Source: Micromussa lordhowensis | Taxonomy: Eukaryota > Cnidaria > Anthozoa > Scleractinia > Lobophylliidae | Assembly (NCBI GenBank): GCA_964020085.1 | Contig: CAXHUQ010001374.1 | Coordinates: 33,342 to 97,341 of the forward strand | Direction: 5' to 3' | Length of the DNA: 64,000 nt | In this document: positions 1-12,473 of the stretch, in pieces | Position numbering within the stretch: position 1 is the stretch's first letter | Layout of the letters: each line of letters starts with the position of its first letter | Notes under the pieces: model-generated | Seen by the model: the letters and a program-made list of their open reading frames with translations, nothing else | Told to the model about the DNA's origin: nothing | The model's database searches: none | Position numbers and translations under genes: made by a program

Positions 1-207
1 GCCATCACCTCTTAATTACAATGCACTTAAAGTGCCAACATAGCACAACATTTTGCTGCAAACCGCGGCTCCCAAAGTGCCGGCAAAGCCGAGCTATGGC
101 AAATTTGGCAAGGTCACCCTCATCGCGCGTTTTCTGAAATTCTGCAAAGTTGCGACCAAGGGAAAGTCCTCCAAAAACAAGGCCAGAAAAAACACCCTGG
201 CGCAAAT
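1..207 (+). repeat. Type monomer of the 207-bp satellite
   Basis: Hand count for this unit: 207 bp, 100 G+C (48%), 59 C against 41 G on this strand, and nine CpG dinucleotides, at unit positions 64, 66, 81, 90, 124, 126, 128, 153 and 201. Notable parts are a 6+1+6 inverted repeat at 23-35, a SacII-like CCGCGG at 63-68, an AAATTT core at 101-106, an A5 run at 173-177 and an A6 run at 187-192. The octamer AAAGTGCC occurs twice, at 29 and 74. The length is close to one nucleosome repeat, as in many centromeric satellites. No hammerhead ribozyme core, Pol III A/B box pair, telomere repeat or full CENP-B box is visible. Confidence 0.95.
23..35. repeat. Short inverted repeat within every monomer, containing TTAA
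   Basis: GCACTT-A-AAGTGC is a perfect inverted repeat with 6-bp arms and a single central base, conserved in nearly all monomers. Exceptions include 9971 (GTGCAAAC), 12869 (GTGTTAAC), 19488 (one A lost) and 36872 (GCTCTTAAAG). It contains TTAA at 27-30, the exact site where the 3.8-kb element interrupts the array at 53847-53850. CTTAATT-type monomers carry a second TTAA at unit positions 12-15. Confidence 0.85.
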
Positions 208-3158
208 GCCATCACCTCTTAATTACAATGCACTTAAAGTGCCAACATAGCACAACATTTTGCTGCAAACCGCGGCTCCCAAAGTGCCGGCAAAGCCGAG
301 CTATGGCAAATTTGGCAAGGTCACCCTCATCGCGCGTTTTCTGAAATTCTGCAAAGTTGCGACCAAGCGAAAGTCCTCCAAAAACAAGGCCAGAAAAAAA
401 CACTCTGGCGCAAATGCCATCACCTCTTAATTACAATGCACTTAAAGTGCCAACATAGCACAACATTTTGCTGCAAACCGCGGCACCCAAAGTGCCGGCA
501 AAGCCGAGCTATGGCAAATTTGGCAAGGTCACCCTCATCGCGCGTTTTCTGAAATTCTGCAAAGTTGCGACCAAGGGAAAGTCCTCCAAAAACAAGGCCA
601 GAAAAAACACCCTGGCGCAAATGCCATCACCTCTTAATTACAATGCACTTAAAGTGCCAACATAGCACAACATTTTGCTGCAAACCGCGGCTCCCAAAGT
701 GCCGGCAAAGCCGAGCTATGGCAAATTTGGCAAGGTCACCCTCATCGCGCGTTTTCTGAAATTCTGCAAAGTTGCGACCAAGGGAAAGTCCTCCAAAAAC
801 AAGGCCAGAAAAAACACCCTGGCGCAAATGCCATCACCTCTTAATTACAATGCACTTAAAGTGCCAACATAGCACAACATTTTGCTGCAAACCGCGGCTC
901 CCAAAGTGCCGGCAAAGCCGAGCTATGGCAAATTTGGCAAGGTCACCCTCATCGCGCGTTTTCTGAAATTCTGCAAAGTTGCGACCAAGGGAAAGTCCTC
1001 CAAAAACAAGGCCAGAAAAAACACCCTGGCGCAAATGCCATCCCCTTTTAATTACAATGCACTTAAAGTGCCAACATAGCACAACATTTTGCTGCAAACC
1101 GCGGCTCCCAAAGTGCCGGCAAAGCCGAGCTATGGCAAATTTGGCAAGGTCACCCTCATCGCGCGTTTTCTGAAATTCTGCAAAGTTGCGACCAAGGGAA
1201 AGTCCTCCAAAAACAAGGCCAGAAAAAACACCCTGGCGCAAATGCCATCACCTCTTAATTACAATGCACTTAAAGTGCCAACATAGCACAACATTTTGCT
1301 GCAAACCGCGGCTCCCAAAGTGCCGGCAAAGCCGAGCTATGGCAAATTTGGCAAGGTCACCCTCATCGCGCGTTTTCTGAAATTCTGCAAAGTTGCGACC
1401 AAGGGAAAGTCCTCCAAAAACAAGGCCAGAAAAAACACCCTGGCGCAAATGCCATCACCTCCTAATTACAATGCACTTAAAGTGCCAACATAGCACAACA
1501 TTTTGCTGCAAACCGCGGCTCCCAAAGTGCCGGCAAAGCCGAGCTATGGCAAATTTGGCAAGGTCACCCTCATCGCGCGTTTTCTGAAATTCTGCAAAGT
1601 TGCGACCAAGGGAAAGTCCTCCAAAAACAAGGCCAGAAAAAACACCCTGGCGCAAATGCCATCACCTCTTAATTACAACGCACTTAAAGTGCCAACATAG
1701 CACAACATTTTGCTGCAAACCGCGGCTCCCAAAGTGCCGGCAAAGCCGAGCTATGGCAAATTTGGCAAGGTCACCCTCATCGCGCGTTTTCTGAAATTCT
1801 GCAAAGTTGCGACCAAGGGAAAGTCCTCCAAAAACAAGGCCAGAAAAAACACCCTGGAGCAAATGCCATCACCTCCTAATTACAATGCACTTAAAGTGCC
1901 AAGATAGCACAACATTTTGCTACAAACCGCGGCTCCCAAAGTGCCGGCAAAGCCGAGCTATGGCAAATTTGGCAAGGTCACCCTCATCGCGCGTTTTCTG
2001 AAATTCTGCAAAGTTGCGACCAAGGGAAAGTCCTCCAAAAACAAGGCCAGAAAAAACACCCTGGCGCAAATGACATCACCTCCTAATTATAATGCACTTA
2101 AAGTGCCAACATAGCACAACATTTTGCTGCAAACCGCGGCTCCCAAACTGCCGGCAAAGCCGAGCTATGGCAAATTTGGCAAGGTCACCCTCATCGCGCG
2201 TTTTCTGAAATTCTGCAAAGTTGCGACCAAGGGAAAGTCCTCCAAAAACAAGGCCAGAAAAAACACCCTGGCGCAAATGCCATCACCTCTTAATTACAAT
2301 GCACTTAAAGTGCCAACATAGCACAACATTTTGCTGCAAACCGCGGCTCCCAAAGTGCCGGCAAAGCCGAGCTATGGCAAATTTGGCAAGGTCACCCTCA
2401 TCGCGCGTTTTCTGAAATTCTGCAAAGTTGCGACCAAGGGAAAGTCCTCCAAAAACAAGGCCAGAAAAAACACCCTGGCGCAAATGACATCACCTCTTAA
2501 TTACAATGCACTTAAAGTGCCAACATAGCACAACATTTTGCTGCAAACCGCGGCTCCCAAAGTGCCGGCAAAGCCGAGCTATGGCAAATTTGGCAAGGTC
2601 ACCCTCATCACGCGTTTTCTGAAATTCTGCAAAGTTGCGACCAAGGGAAAGTCCTCAAAAAACAAGGCCAGAAAAAACACCCTGGCGCAAATGCCATCAC
2701 CTCTTAATTACAATGCACTTAAAGTGCCAAGATAGCACAACATTTTGCTGCAAACCGCGGCTCCCAAAGTGCCGGCAAAGCCGAGCTATGGCAAATTTGG
2801 CAAGGTCACCCTCATCGCGCGTTTTCTGAAATTCTGCAAAGTTGCGACCAAGGGAAAGTCCTCCAAAAACAAGGCCAGAAAAAACACCCTGGCGCAAATG
2901 CCATCACCTCTTAATTACAATGCACTTAAAGTGCCAACATAGCACAACATTTTGCTGCAAACCGCGGCTCCCAAAGTGCCGGCAAAGCCGAGCTATGGCA
3001 AATTTGGCAAGGTCACCCTCATCGCGCGTTTTCTGAAATTCTGCAAAGTTGCGACCAAGGGAAAGTCCTCCAAAAACAAGGCCAGAAAAAACACCCTGGC
3101 GCAAATGCCATCACCTCTTAATTACAATGCACTTAAAGTGCCAACATAGCACAACATT

Positions 3159-5642
3159 TTGCTGCAAACCGCGGCTCCCAAAGTGCCGGCAAAGCCGAGC
3201 TATGGCAAATTTGGCAAGGTCACCCTCATCGCGCGTTTTCTGAAATTCTGCAAAGTTGCGACCAAGGGAAAGTCCTCCAAAAACAAGGCCAGAAAAAACA
3301 CCCTGGCGCAAATGACATCACCTCCTAATTACAATGCACTTAAAGTGCCAACATAGCACAACATTTTGCTGCAAACCGCGGCTCCCAAAGTGCCTACAAA
3401 GCTGAGCTATGGCAAATTTGGCAAGGTCACCCTCATCGCGCGTTTTCTGAAATTCTGCAAAGTTGCGACCAAGGGAAAGTCCTCCAAAAACAAGGCCAGA
3501 AAAAACACCCTGGCGCAAATGCCATCACCTCTTAATTACAATGCACTTAAAGTGCCAACATAGCACAACATTTTGCTGCAAACCGCGGCTCCCAAAGTGC
3601 CGGCAAAGCCGAGCTATGGCAAATTTGGCAAGGTCACCCTCATCGCGCGTTTTCTGAAATTCTGCAAAGTTGCGACCAAGGGAAAGTCCTCCAAAAACAA
3701 GGCCAGAAAAAACACCCTGGCGCAAATGCCATCACCTCATAATTACAATGCACTTAAAGTGCCAACATAGCACAACATTTTGCTGCAAACCGCGGCTCCC
3801 AAAGTGCCGGCAAAGCCGAGCTATGGCAAATTTGGCAAGGTCACCCTCATCGCGCGTTTTCTGAAATTCTGCAAAGTTGCGACCAAGGGAAAGTCCTCCA
3901 AAAACAAGGCCAGAAAAAACACCCTGGCGCAAATGCCATCACCTCTTAATTACAATGCACTTAAAGTGCCAACATAGCACAACATTTTGCTGCAAACCGC
4001 GGCTCCCAAAGTGCCGGCAAATCCGAGCTATGGCAAAGTTGGCAAGGTCACCCTCATCGCGCGTTTTCTGAAATTCTGCAAAGTTGCGACCAAGGGAAAG
4101 TCCTCCAAAAACAAGGCCAGAAAAAACACCCTGGCGCAAATGCCATCACCTCCTAATTACAATGCACTTAAAGTGCCAACATAGCACAACATTTTGCTGC
4201 AAACCGCGGCTCCCAAAGTGCCGGCAAAGCCGAGCTATGGCAAATTTGGCAAGGTCACCCTCATCGCGCGTTTTCTGAAATTCTGCAAAGTTGCGACCAA
4301 GGGAAAGTCCTCCAAAAACAAGGCCAGAAAAAACACCCTGGCGCAAATGCCATCACCTCTTAATTACAATGCACTTAAAGTGCCAACATAGCACAACATT
4401 TTGCTGCAAACCGCGGCTCCCAAAGTGCCGGCAAAGCCGAGCTATGGCAAATTTGGCAAGGTCACCCTCATCGCGCGTTTTCTGAAATTCTGCAAAGTTG
4501 CGACCAAGGGAAAGTCCTCCAAAAACAAGGCCAGAAAAAACACCCTGGCGCAAATGACATCACCTCCTAATTACAATGCACTTAAAGTGCCAACATAGCA
4601 CAACATTTTGCTGCAAACCGCGGCTCCCAAAGTCCCTACAAAGCTGAGCTATGGCAAATTTGGCAAGGTCACCCTCATCGCGCGTTTTCTGAAATTCTGC
4701 AAAGTTGCGACCAAGGGAAAGTCCTCCAAAAACAAGGCCAGAAAAAACACCCTGGCGCAAATGCCATCACCTCTTAATTACAATGCACTTAAAGTGCCAA
4801 CATAGCACAACATTTTGCTGCAAACCGCGGCTCCCAAAGTGCCGGCAAAGCCGAGCTATGGCAAATTTGGCAAGGTCACCCTCATCGCGCGTTTTCTGAA
4901 ATTCTGCAAAGTTGCGACCAAGGGAAAGTCCTCCAAAAACAAGGCCAGAAAAAACACCCTGGCGCAAATGCCATCACCTCATAATTACAATGCACTTAAA
5001 GTGCCAACATAGCACAACATTTTGCTGCAAACCGCGGCTCCCAAAGTGCCGGCAAAGCCGAGCTATGGCAAATTTGGCAAGGTCACCCTCATCGCGCGTT
5101 TTCTGAAATTCTGCAAAGTTGCGACCAAGGGAAAGTCCTCCAAAAACAAGGCCAGAAAAAACACCCTGGCGCAAATGCCATCACCTCTTAATTACAATGC
5201 ACTTAAAGTGCCAACATAGCACAACATTTTGCTGCAAACCGCGGCTCCCAAAGTGCCGGCAAATCCGAGCTATGGCAAAGTTGGCAAGGTCACCCTCATC
5301 GCGCGTTTTCTGAAATTCTGCAAAGTTGCGACCAAGGGAAAGTCCTCCAAAAACAAGGCCAGAAAAAACACCCTGGCGCAAATGCCATCACCTCCTAATT
5401 ACAATGCACTTAAAGTGCCAACATAGCACAACATTTTGCTGCAAACCGCGGCTCCCAAAGTGCCGGCAAAGCCGAGCTATGGCAAATTTGGCAAGGTCAC
5501 CCTCATCGCGCGTTTTCTGAAATTCTGCAAAGTTGCGACCAAGGGAAAGTCCTCCAAAAACAAGGCCAGAAAAAACACCCTGGCGCAAATGCCATCACCT
5601 CCTAATTACAATGCACTTAAAGTGCCAACATAGCACAACATT
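3159..5642. repeat. Higher-order repeat: 6-monomer, 1,242-bp direct duplication
   Basis: An ordered set of marker monomers recurs at an offset of exactly 1,242 bp (6 x 207). The markers are GACATCACC near 3313 and 4555, CTACAAAGCTGAG near 3394 and 4636, CATAATT near 3738 and 4980, and AAATCCGAGC with GCAAAGTTGG near 4019 and 5261. Copy 2 has gained its own change (AGTCCCT at 4632). The two copies diverge after about 4346/5588, where CTTAATT faces CCTAATT. The AAATCC/AAAGTT marker unit also appears at 6917 and 7124, so it spread further. Confidence 0.9.
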
Positions 5643-6056
5643 TTGCTGCAAACCGCGGCTCCCAAAGTGCCGGCAAAGCCGAGCTATGGCAAATTTGGCA
5701 AGGTCACCCTCATCGCGCGTTTTCTGAAATTCTGCAAAGTTGCGACCAAGGGAAAGTCCTCCAAAAACAAGGCCAGAAAAAACACCCTGGCGCAAATGCC
5801 ATCACCTCTTAATTACAATGCACTTAAAGTGCCAACATAGCACAACATTTTGCTGCAAACCGCGGCTCCCAAAGTGCCGGCAAAGCCGAGCTATGGCAAA
5901 TTTGGCAAGGTCACCCTCATCGCGCGTTTTCTGAAATTCTGCAAAGTTGCGACCAAGGGAAAGTCATCCAAAAACAAGGCCAGAAAAAACACCCTGGCGC
6001 AAATGCCATCACCTCTTAATTACAATGCACTTAAAGTGCCAACATAGCACAACATT

Positions 6057-8954
6057 TTGCTGCAAACCGCGGCTCCCAATGTGCCGGCAAAGCCGAGCTA
6101 TGGCAAATTTGGCAAGGTCACCCTCATCGCGCGTTTTCTGAAATTCTGCAAAGTTGCGACCAAGGGAAAGTCCTCCAAAAACAAGGCCAAAAAAGCACCC
6201 TGGCGCAAATGCCATCACCTCTTAATTACAATGCACTTAAAGTGCCAACATAGCACAACATTTTGCTGCAAACCGCGGCTCCCAAAGTGCCGGCAAAGCC
6301 GAGCTATGGCAAATTTGGCAAGGTGACCCTCATCGCGCGTTTTCTGAAATTCTGCAAAGTTGCGACCAAGGGAAAGTCCTCCAAAAACAAGGCCAGAAAA
6401 AACACCCTGGCGCAAATGCCATCACCTCCTAATTACAATGCACTTAAAGTGCCAACATAGCACAACATTTTGCTGCAAACCGCGGCTCCCAAAGTGCCGG
6501 CAAAGCCGAGCTATGGCAAATTTGGCAAGGTCACCCTCATCGCGCGTTTTCTGAAATTCTGCAAAGTTGCGACCAAGGGAAAGTCCTCCAAAAACAAGGC
6601 CATAAAAAACACCCTGGTGCAAATGCCATCACCTCTTAATTACAATGCACTTAAAGTGCCAACATAGCACAACATTTTGCTGCAAACCGCGGCTCCCAAA
6701 GTGCCGGCAAAGCCGAGCTATGGCAAATTTGGCAAGGTCACCCTCATCGCGCGTTTTCTGAAATTCTGCAAAGTTGCGACCAAGGGAAAGTCCTCCAAAA
6801 ACAAGGCCAGAAAAAACACCCTGGCGCAAATGCCATCACCTCTTAATTACAATGCACTTAAAGTGCCAACATAGCACAACATTTTGCTGCAAACCGCGGC
6901 TCCCAAAGTGCCGGCAAATCCGAGCTATGGCAAAGTTGGCAAGGTCACCCTCATCGCGCGTTTTCTGAAATTCTGCAAAGTTGCGACCAAGGGAAAGTCC
7001 TCCAAAAACAAGGCCAGAAAGAACACCCTGGCGCAAATGCCATCACCTGCTAATTACAATGCACTTAAAGTGCCAACATAGCACAACATTTTGCTGCAAA
7101 CCGCGGCTCCCAAAGTGCCGGCAAATCCGAGCTATGGCAAAGTTGGCAAGGTCACCCTCATCGCGCGTTTTCTGAAATTCTGCAAAGTTGCGACCAAGGG
7201 AAAGTCCTCCAAAAACAAGGCCAGAAAAAACACCCTGGCGCAAATGCCATCACCTCCTAATTACAATGCACTTAAAGTGCCAACATAGCACAACATTTTG
7301 CTGCAAACCGCGGCTCCCAAAGTGCCGGCAAAGCCGAGCTATGGCAAATTTGGCAAGGTCACCCTCATCGCGCGTTTTCTGAAATTCTGCAAAGTTGCGA
7401 CCAAGGGAAAGTCCTCCAAAAACAAGGCCAGAAAAAACACCCTGGCGCAAATGCCATCACCTCTTAATTACAATGCACTTAAAGTGCCAACATAGCACAA
7501 CATTTTGCTGCAAACCGCGGCTCCCAAAGTGCCGGCAAAGCCGAGCTATGGCAAATTTGGCAAGGTCACCCTCATCGCGCGTTTTCTGAAATTCTGCAAA
7601 GTTGCGACCAAGGGAAAGTCCTCCAAAAACAAGGCCAGAAAAAACACCCTGGCGCAAATGCCATCACCTCCTAATTACAGTGCACTTAAAGTGCCAACAT
7701 AGCACAACATTTTGCTGCAAACCGCGGCTCCCAAAGTGCCGGCAAAAGCCGAGCTATGGCAAATTTGGCAAGGTCACCCTCATCGCGCGTTTTCTGAAAT
7801 TCTGCAAAGTTGCGACCAAGGGAAAGTCCTCCAAAAACAAGGCCAGAAAAAACACCCTGGCGCAAATGCCATCACCTCTTAATTACAATGCACTTAAAGT
7901 GCCAACATAGCACAACATTTTGCTGCAAACCGCGGCTCCCAAAGTGCCGGCAAAGCCGAGCTATGGCAAATTTGGCAAGGTCACCCTCATCGCGCGTTTT
8001 CTGAAATTCTGCAAAGTTGCGACCAAGGGAAAGTCCTCCAAAAACAAGGCCAGAAAAAACACCCTGGCGCAAATGCCATCACCTCCTAATTACAGTGCAC
8101 TTAAAGTGCCAACATAGCACAACATTTTGCTGCAAACCGCGGCTCCCAAAGTGCCGGCAAAAGCCGAGCTATGGCAAATTTGGCAAGGTCACCCTCATCG
8201 CGCGTTTTCTGAAATTCTGCAAAGTTGCGACCAAGGGAAAGTCCTCCAAAAACAAGGCCAGAAAAAACACCCTGGCGCAAATGCCATCACCTCTTAATTA
8301 CAATGCACTTAAAGTGCCAACATAGCACAACATTTTGCTGCAAACCGCGACTCCCAATGTGCCGGCAAAGCCGAGCTATGGCAAATTTGGCAAGGTCACC
8401 CTCATCGCGCGTTTTCTGAAATTCTGCAAAGTTGCGACCAAGGGAAAGTCCTCCAAAAACAAGGCCAAAAAAGCACCCTGGCGCAAATGCCATCACCTCT
8501 TAATTACAATGCACTTAAAGTGCCAACATAGCACAACATTTTGCTGCAAACCGCGGCTCCCAAAGTGCCGGCAAAGCCGAGCTATGGCAAATTTGGCAAG
8601 GTGACCCTCATCGCGCGTTTTCTGAAATTCTGCAAAGTTGCGACCAAGGGAAAGTCCTCCAAAAACAAGGCCAGAAAAAACACCCTGGCGCAAATGCCAT
8701 CACCTCCTAATTACAATGCACTTAAAGTGCCAACATAGCACAACATTTTGCTGCAAACCGCGGCTCCCAAAGTGCCGGCAAAGCCGAGCTATGGCAAATT
8801 TGGCAAGGTCACCCTCATCGCGCGTTTTCTGAAATTCTGCAAAGTTGCGACCAAGGGAAAGTCCTCCAAAAACAAGGCCATAAAAAACACCCTGGTGCAA
8901 ATGCCATCACCTCTTAATTACAATGCACTTAAAGTGCCAACATAGCACAACATT
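6057..8954. repeat. Higher-order repeat: 2,278-bp offset duplication with a shared 1-bp loss
   Basis: The monomer with CCCAATGTGCC and a shortened GCCAAAAAAGCACC junction (6078, 6186) is repeated at 8356 and 8464, an offset of 2,278 bp. It is followed in both copies by the same GGTGACCC monomer (6323, 8601) and the same CCATAAAAAACACC/GGTGCAA monomer (about 6600 and 8878). The match covers about three monomers before the copies part. The extra base beyond 11 x 207 = 2,277 is explained by two 1-bp gains and one 1-bp loss inside the interval. Confidence 0.85.
7505..8334. repeat. 415-bp dimer duplicated in tandem
   Basis: Two adjacent monomers, one ending in TTACAGTGCAC and the next containing GGCAAAAGCC (a 1-bp gain), are repeated once at an offset of 415 bp. 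The markers sit at about 7677 and 8092, and at 7742 and 8157. The shared insertion makes independent origin or a random base-calling error unlikely. Confidence 0.88.
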
Positions 8955-11900
8955 TTGCTGCAAACCGCGGCTCCCAAAGTGCCGGCAAAGCCGAGCTATG
9001 GCAAATTTGGCAAGGTCACCCTCATCGCGCGTTTTCTGAAATTCTGCAAAGTTGCGACCAAGGGAAAGTCCTCCAAAAACAAGGCCAGAAAAAACACCCT
9101 GGCGCAAATGCCATCACCTCCTAACTACAATGCACTTAAAGTGCCAACATAGCACAACATTTTGCTGCAAACCGCGGATCCCAAAGTGCCGGCAAAGCCG
9201 AGCTATGGCAAATTTGGCAAGGTCACCCTCATCGCGCGTTTTCTGAAATTCTGCAAAGTTGCGACCAAGGGAAAGTCCTCCAAAAAAAAGGCCAGAAAGA
9301 ACACCCAAGCGCAAATGCCATCACCTGCTAATTACAATGCACTTAAAGTGCCAACATAGCACAACATTTTGCTGCAAACCGCGGCTCCCAAAGTGCCGGC
9401 AAAGCCGAGCTATGGCAAATTTGGCAAGGTCACCCTCATCGCGCGTTTTCTGAAATTCTGCAAAGTTGCGACCAAGGGAAAGTCCTCCAACAACAAGGCC
9501 AGAAAAAACACCCTGGCGCAAATGCCATCACCTCTTAATTACAATGCACTTAAAGTGCCAACATAGCACAACATTTTGCTGCAAACCGCGGCTCCCAAAG
9601 TGCCGGCAAAGCCGAGCTATGGCAAATTTGGCAAGGTCACCCTCATCGCGCGTTTTCTGAAATTCTGCAAAGTTGCGACCAAGGGAAAGTCCTCCAACAA
9701 CAAGGCAAGAAAAAACACCCTGGCGCAAATGCCATCACCTCTTAATTACAATGCACTTAAAGTGCCAACATAGCACAACATTTTGCTGCAAACCGCGGCT
9801 CCCAAAGTGCCGGCAAAGCCGAGCTATGGCAAATTTGGCAAGGTCACCCTCATCGCGCGTTTTCTGAAATTCTGCAAAGTTGCGACCAAGGGAAAGTCCT
9901 CCAAAAACAAGGCCAGAAAAAACACCCTGGCGCAAATGCCATCACCTCTTAATTACAATGCACTTAAAGTGCAAACATAGCAGAACATTTTGCTGCAAAC
10001 CGCGGCTCCCAAAGTGCCGGCAAAGCCGAGCTATGGCAAATTTGGCAAGGTCACCCTCATCGCGCGTTTTCTGAAATTCTGCAAAGTTGCGACCAAGGGA
10101 AAGTCCTCCAAAAACAAGGCCAGAAGAAACACCCTGGCGCAAATGCCATCACCTCCTTATTACAATGCACTTAAAGTGCCAACATAGCACAACATTTTGC
10201 TGCAAACCGCGGCTCCCAAAGTGCCGGCAAAGCCGAGCTATGGCAAATTTGGCAAGGTCACCCTCATCGCGCGTTTTCTGAAATTCTGCAAAGTTGCGAC
10301 CAAGGGAAAGTCCTCCAAAAACAAGGCCAGAAAAAACACCCTGGCGCAAATGCCATCACCTCCTAATTACAATGCACTTAAAGTGCCAACATAGCACAAC
10401 ATTTTGCTGCAAACCGCGGCTCCCAAAGTGCCGGCAAAGCCGAGCTATGGCAAATTTGGCAAGGTCACCCTCATCGCGCGTTTTCTGAAATTCTGCAAAG
10501 TTGCGACCAAGGGAAAGTCCTCCAAAAACAAGGCCATAAAAAACACCCTGGTGCAAATGCCATCACCTCTTAATTACAATGCACTTAAAGTGCCAACATA
10601 GCACAACATTTTGCTGCAAACCGCGGCTCCCAAAGTGCCGGCAAAGCCGAGCTATGGCAAATTTGGCAAGGTCACCCTCATCGCGCGTTTTCTGAAATTC
10701 TGCAAAGTTGCGACCAAGGGAAAGTCCTCCAAAAACAAGGCCAGAAAAAACACCCTGGCGCAAATGCCATCACCTCCTAACTACAATGCACTTAAAGTGC
10801 CAACATAGCACAACATTTTGCTGCAAACCGCGGATCCCAAAGTGCCGGCAAAGCCGAGCTATGGCAAATTTGGCAAGGTCACCCTCATCGCGCGTTTTCT
10901 GAAATTCTGCAAAGTTGCGACCAAGGGAAAGTCCTCCAAAAACAAGGCCAGAAAGAACACCCTGGCGCAAATGCCATCACCTGCTAATTACAATGCACTT
11001 AAAGTGCCAACATAGCACAACATTTTGCTGCAAACCGCGGCTCCCAAAGTGCCGGCAAAGCCGAGCTATGGCAAATTTGGCAAGGTCACCCTCATCGCGC
11101 GTTTTCTGAAATTCTGCAAAGTTGCGACCAAGGGAAAGTCCTCCAACAACAAGGCCAGAAAAAACACCCTGGCGCAAATGCCATCACCTCTTAATTACAA
11201 TGCACTTAAAGTGCCAACATAGCACAACATTTTGCTGCAAACCGCGGCTCCCAAAGTGCCGGCAAAGCCGAGCTATGGCAAATTTGGCAAGGTCACCCTC
11301 ATCGCGCGTTTTCTGAAATTCTGCAAAGTTGCGACCAAGGGAAAGTCCTCCAAAAACAAGGCCAGAAAAAACACCCTGGCGCAAATGCCATCACCTCCTA
11401 ACTACAATGCACTTAAAGTGCCAACATAGCACAACATTTTGCTGCAAACCGCGGATCCCAAAGTGCCGGCAAAGCCGAGCTATGGCAAATTTGGCAAGGT
11501 CACCCTCATCGCGCGTTTTCTGAAATTCTGCAAAGTTGCGACCAAGGGAAAGTCCTCCAAAAACAAGGCCAGAAAGAACACCCTGGCGCAAATGCCATCA
11601 CCTGCTAATTACAATGCACTTAAAGTGCCAACATAGCACAACATTTTGCTGCAAACCGCGGCTCCCAAAGTGCCGGCAAAGCCGAGCTATGGCAAATTTG
11701 GCAAGGTCACCCTCATCGCGCGTTTTCTGAAATTCTGCAAAGTTGCGACCAAGGGAAAGTCCTCCAACAACAAGGCCAGAAAAAACACCCTGGCGCAAAT
11801 GCCATCACCTCTTAATTACAATGCACTTAAAGTGCCAACATAGCACAACATTTTGCTGCAAACCGCGGCTCCCAAAGTGCCGGCAAAGCCGAGCTATGGC

Positions 11901-12473
11901 AAATTTGGCAAGGTCACCCTCATCGCGCGTTTTCTGAAATTCTGCAAAGTTGCGACCAAGGGAAAGTCCTCCAACAACAAGGCCAGAAAAAACACCCTGG
12001 CGCAAATGCCATCACCTCTTAATTACAATGCACTTAAAGTGCCAACATAGCACAACATTTTGCTGCAAACCGCGGCTCCCAAAGTGCCGGCAAAGCCGAG
12101 CTATGGCAAATTTGGCAAGGTCACCCTCATCGCGCGTTTTCTGAAATTCTGCAAAGTTGCGACCAAGGGAAAGTCCTCCAAAAACAAGGCCAGAAAAAAC
12201 ACCCTGGCGCAAATGCCATCACCTCTTAATTACAATGCACTTAAAGTGCCAACATAGCACAACATTTTCCTGCAAACCGCGGCTCCCAAAGTGCCGGCAA
12301 AGCCGAGCTATGGCAAATTTGGCAAGGTCACCCTCATCGCGCGTTTTCTGAAATTCTGCAAAGTTGCGACCAAGGGAAAGTCCTCCAAAAACAAGGCCAG
12401 AAGAAACACCCTGGCGCAAATGCCATCACCTCCTTATTACAATGCACTTAAAGTGCCAACATAGCACAACATT
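8748..12473. repeat. Higher-order repeat: 8-monomer, 1,656-bp unit with an internal 621-bp triplication step
   Basis: The CCATAAAA/GGTGCAA monomer at 8.75 kb recurs at 10.40 kb (offset 1,656 = 8 x 207). It is followed in both places by CTAACTAC (9121, 10777), GCGGATCCC (9175, 10831), GAAAGAAC plus GCTAATT, and CCAACAAC monomers. Inside the second copy the three-monomer set CTAACTAC-GCGGATCCC-CCAACAAC is itself repeated at 11398, 11452 and 11765 (offset 621). The unit at 9162-9310 carries private changes (A8 run near 9284, CCCAAGCGC near 9305) absent from its later homologues. Confidence 0.85.

Noticed and set aside
91..115. tRNA-like or Pol III promoter in the monomer (TGGCAAATTTGG resembling an A box)
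   Set aside because: The A-box match is partial and no B box (GGTTCGA-like) follows, so there is no SINE or tRNA origin on this evidence.
1..207. Hammerhead ribozyme in the monomer, as found in some animal satellites
   Set aside because: No CTGATGA core with a matching GAAA and flanking helices is visible on either strand.
1..207. Phased A-tracts giving intrinsically curved DNA
   Set aside because: The AT tracts at unit positions 51, 101, 130, 137, 173 and 187 are not spaced at a steady helical repeat.
53..250. Repeated 65-codon plus-strand frame (and its 64-codon and 66-codon companions) as a family of small basic proteins
   Set aside because: All three recurrent frames begin at TTG, not ATG. 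They overlap each other in every monomer, end at a stop built into the repeat, and vary by amino-acid changing substitutions. They follow from a 207-bp period divisible by three.
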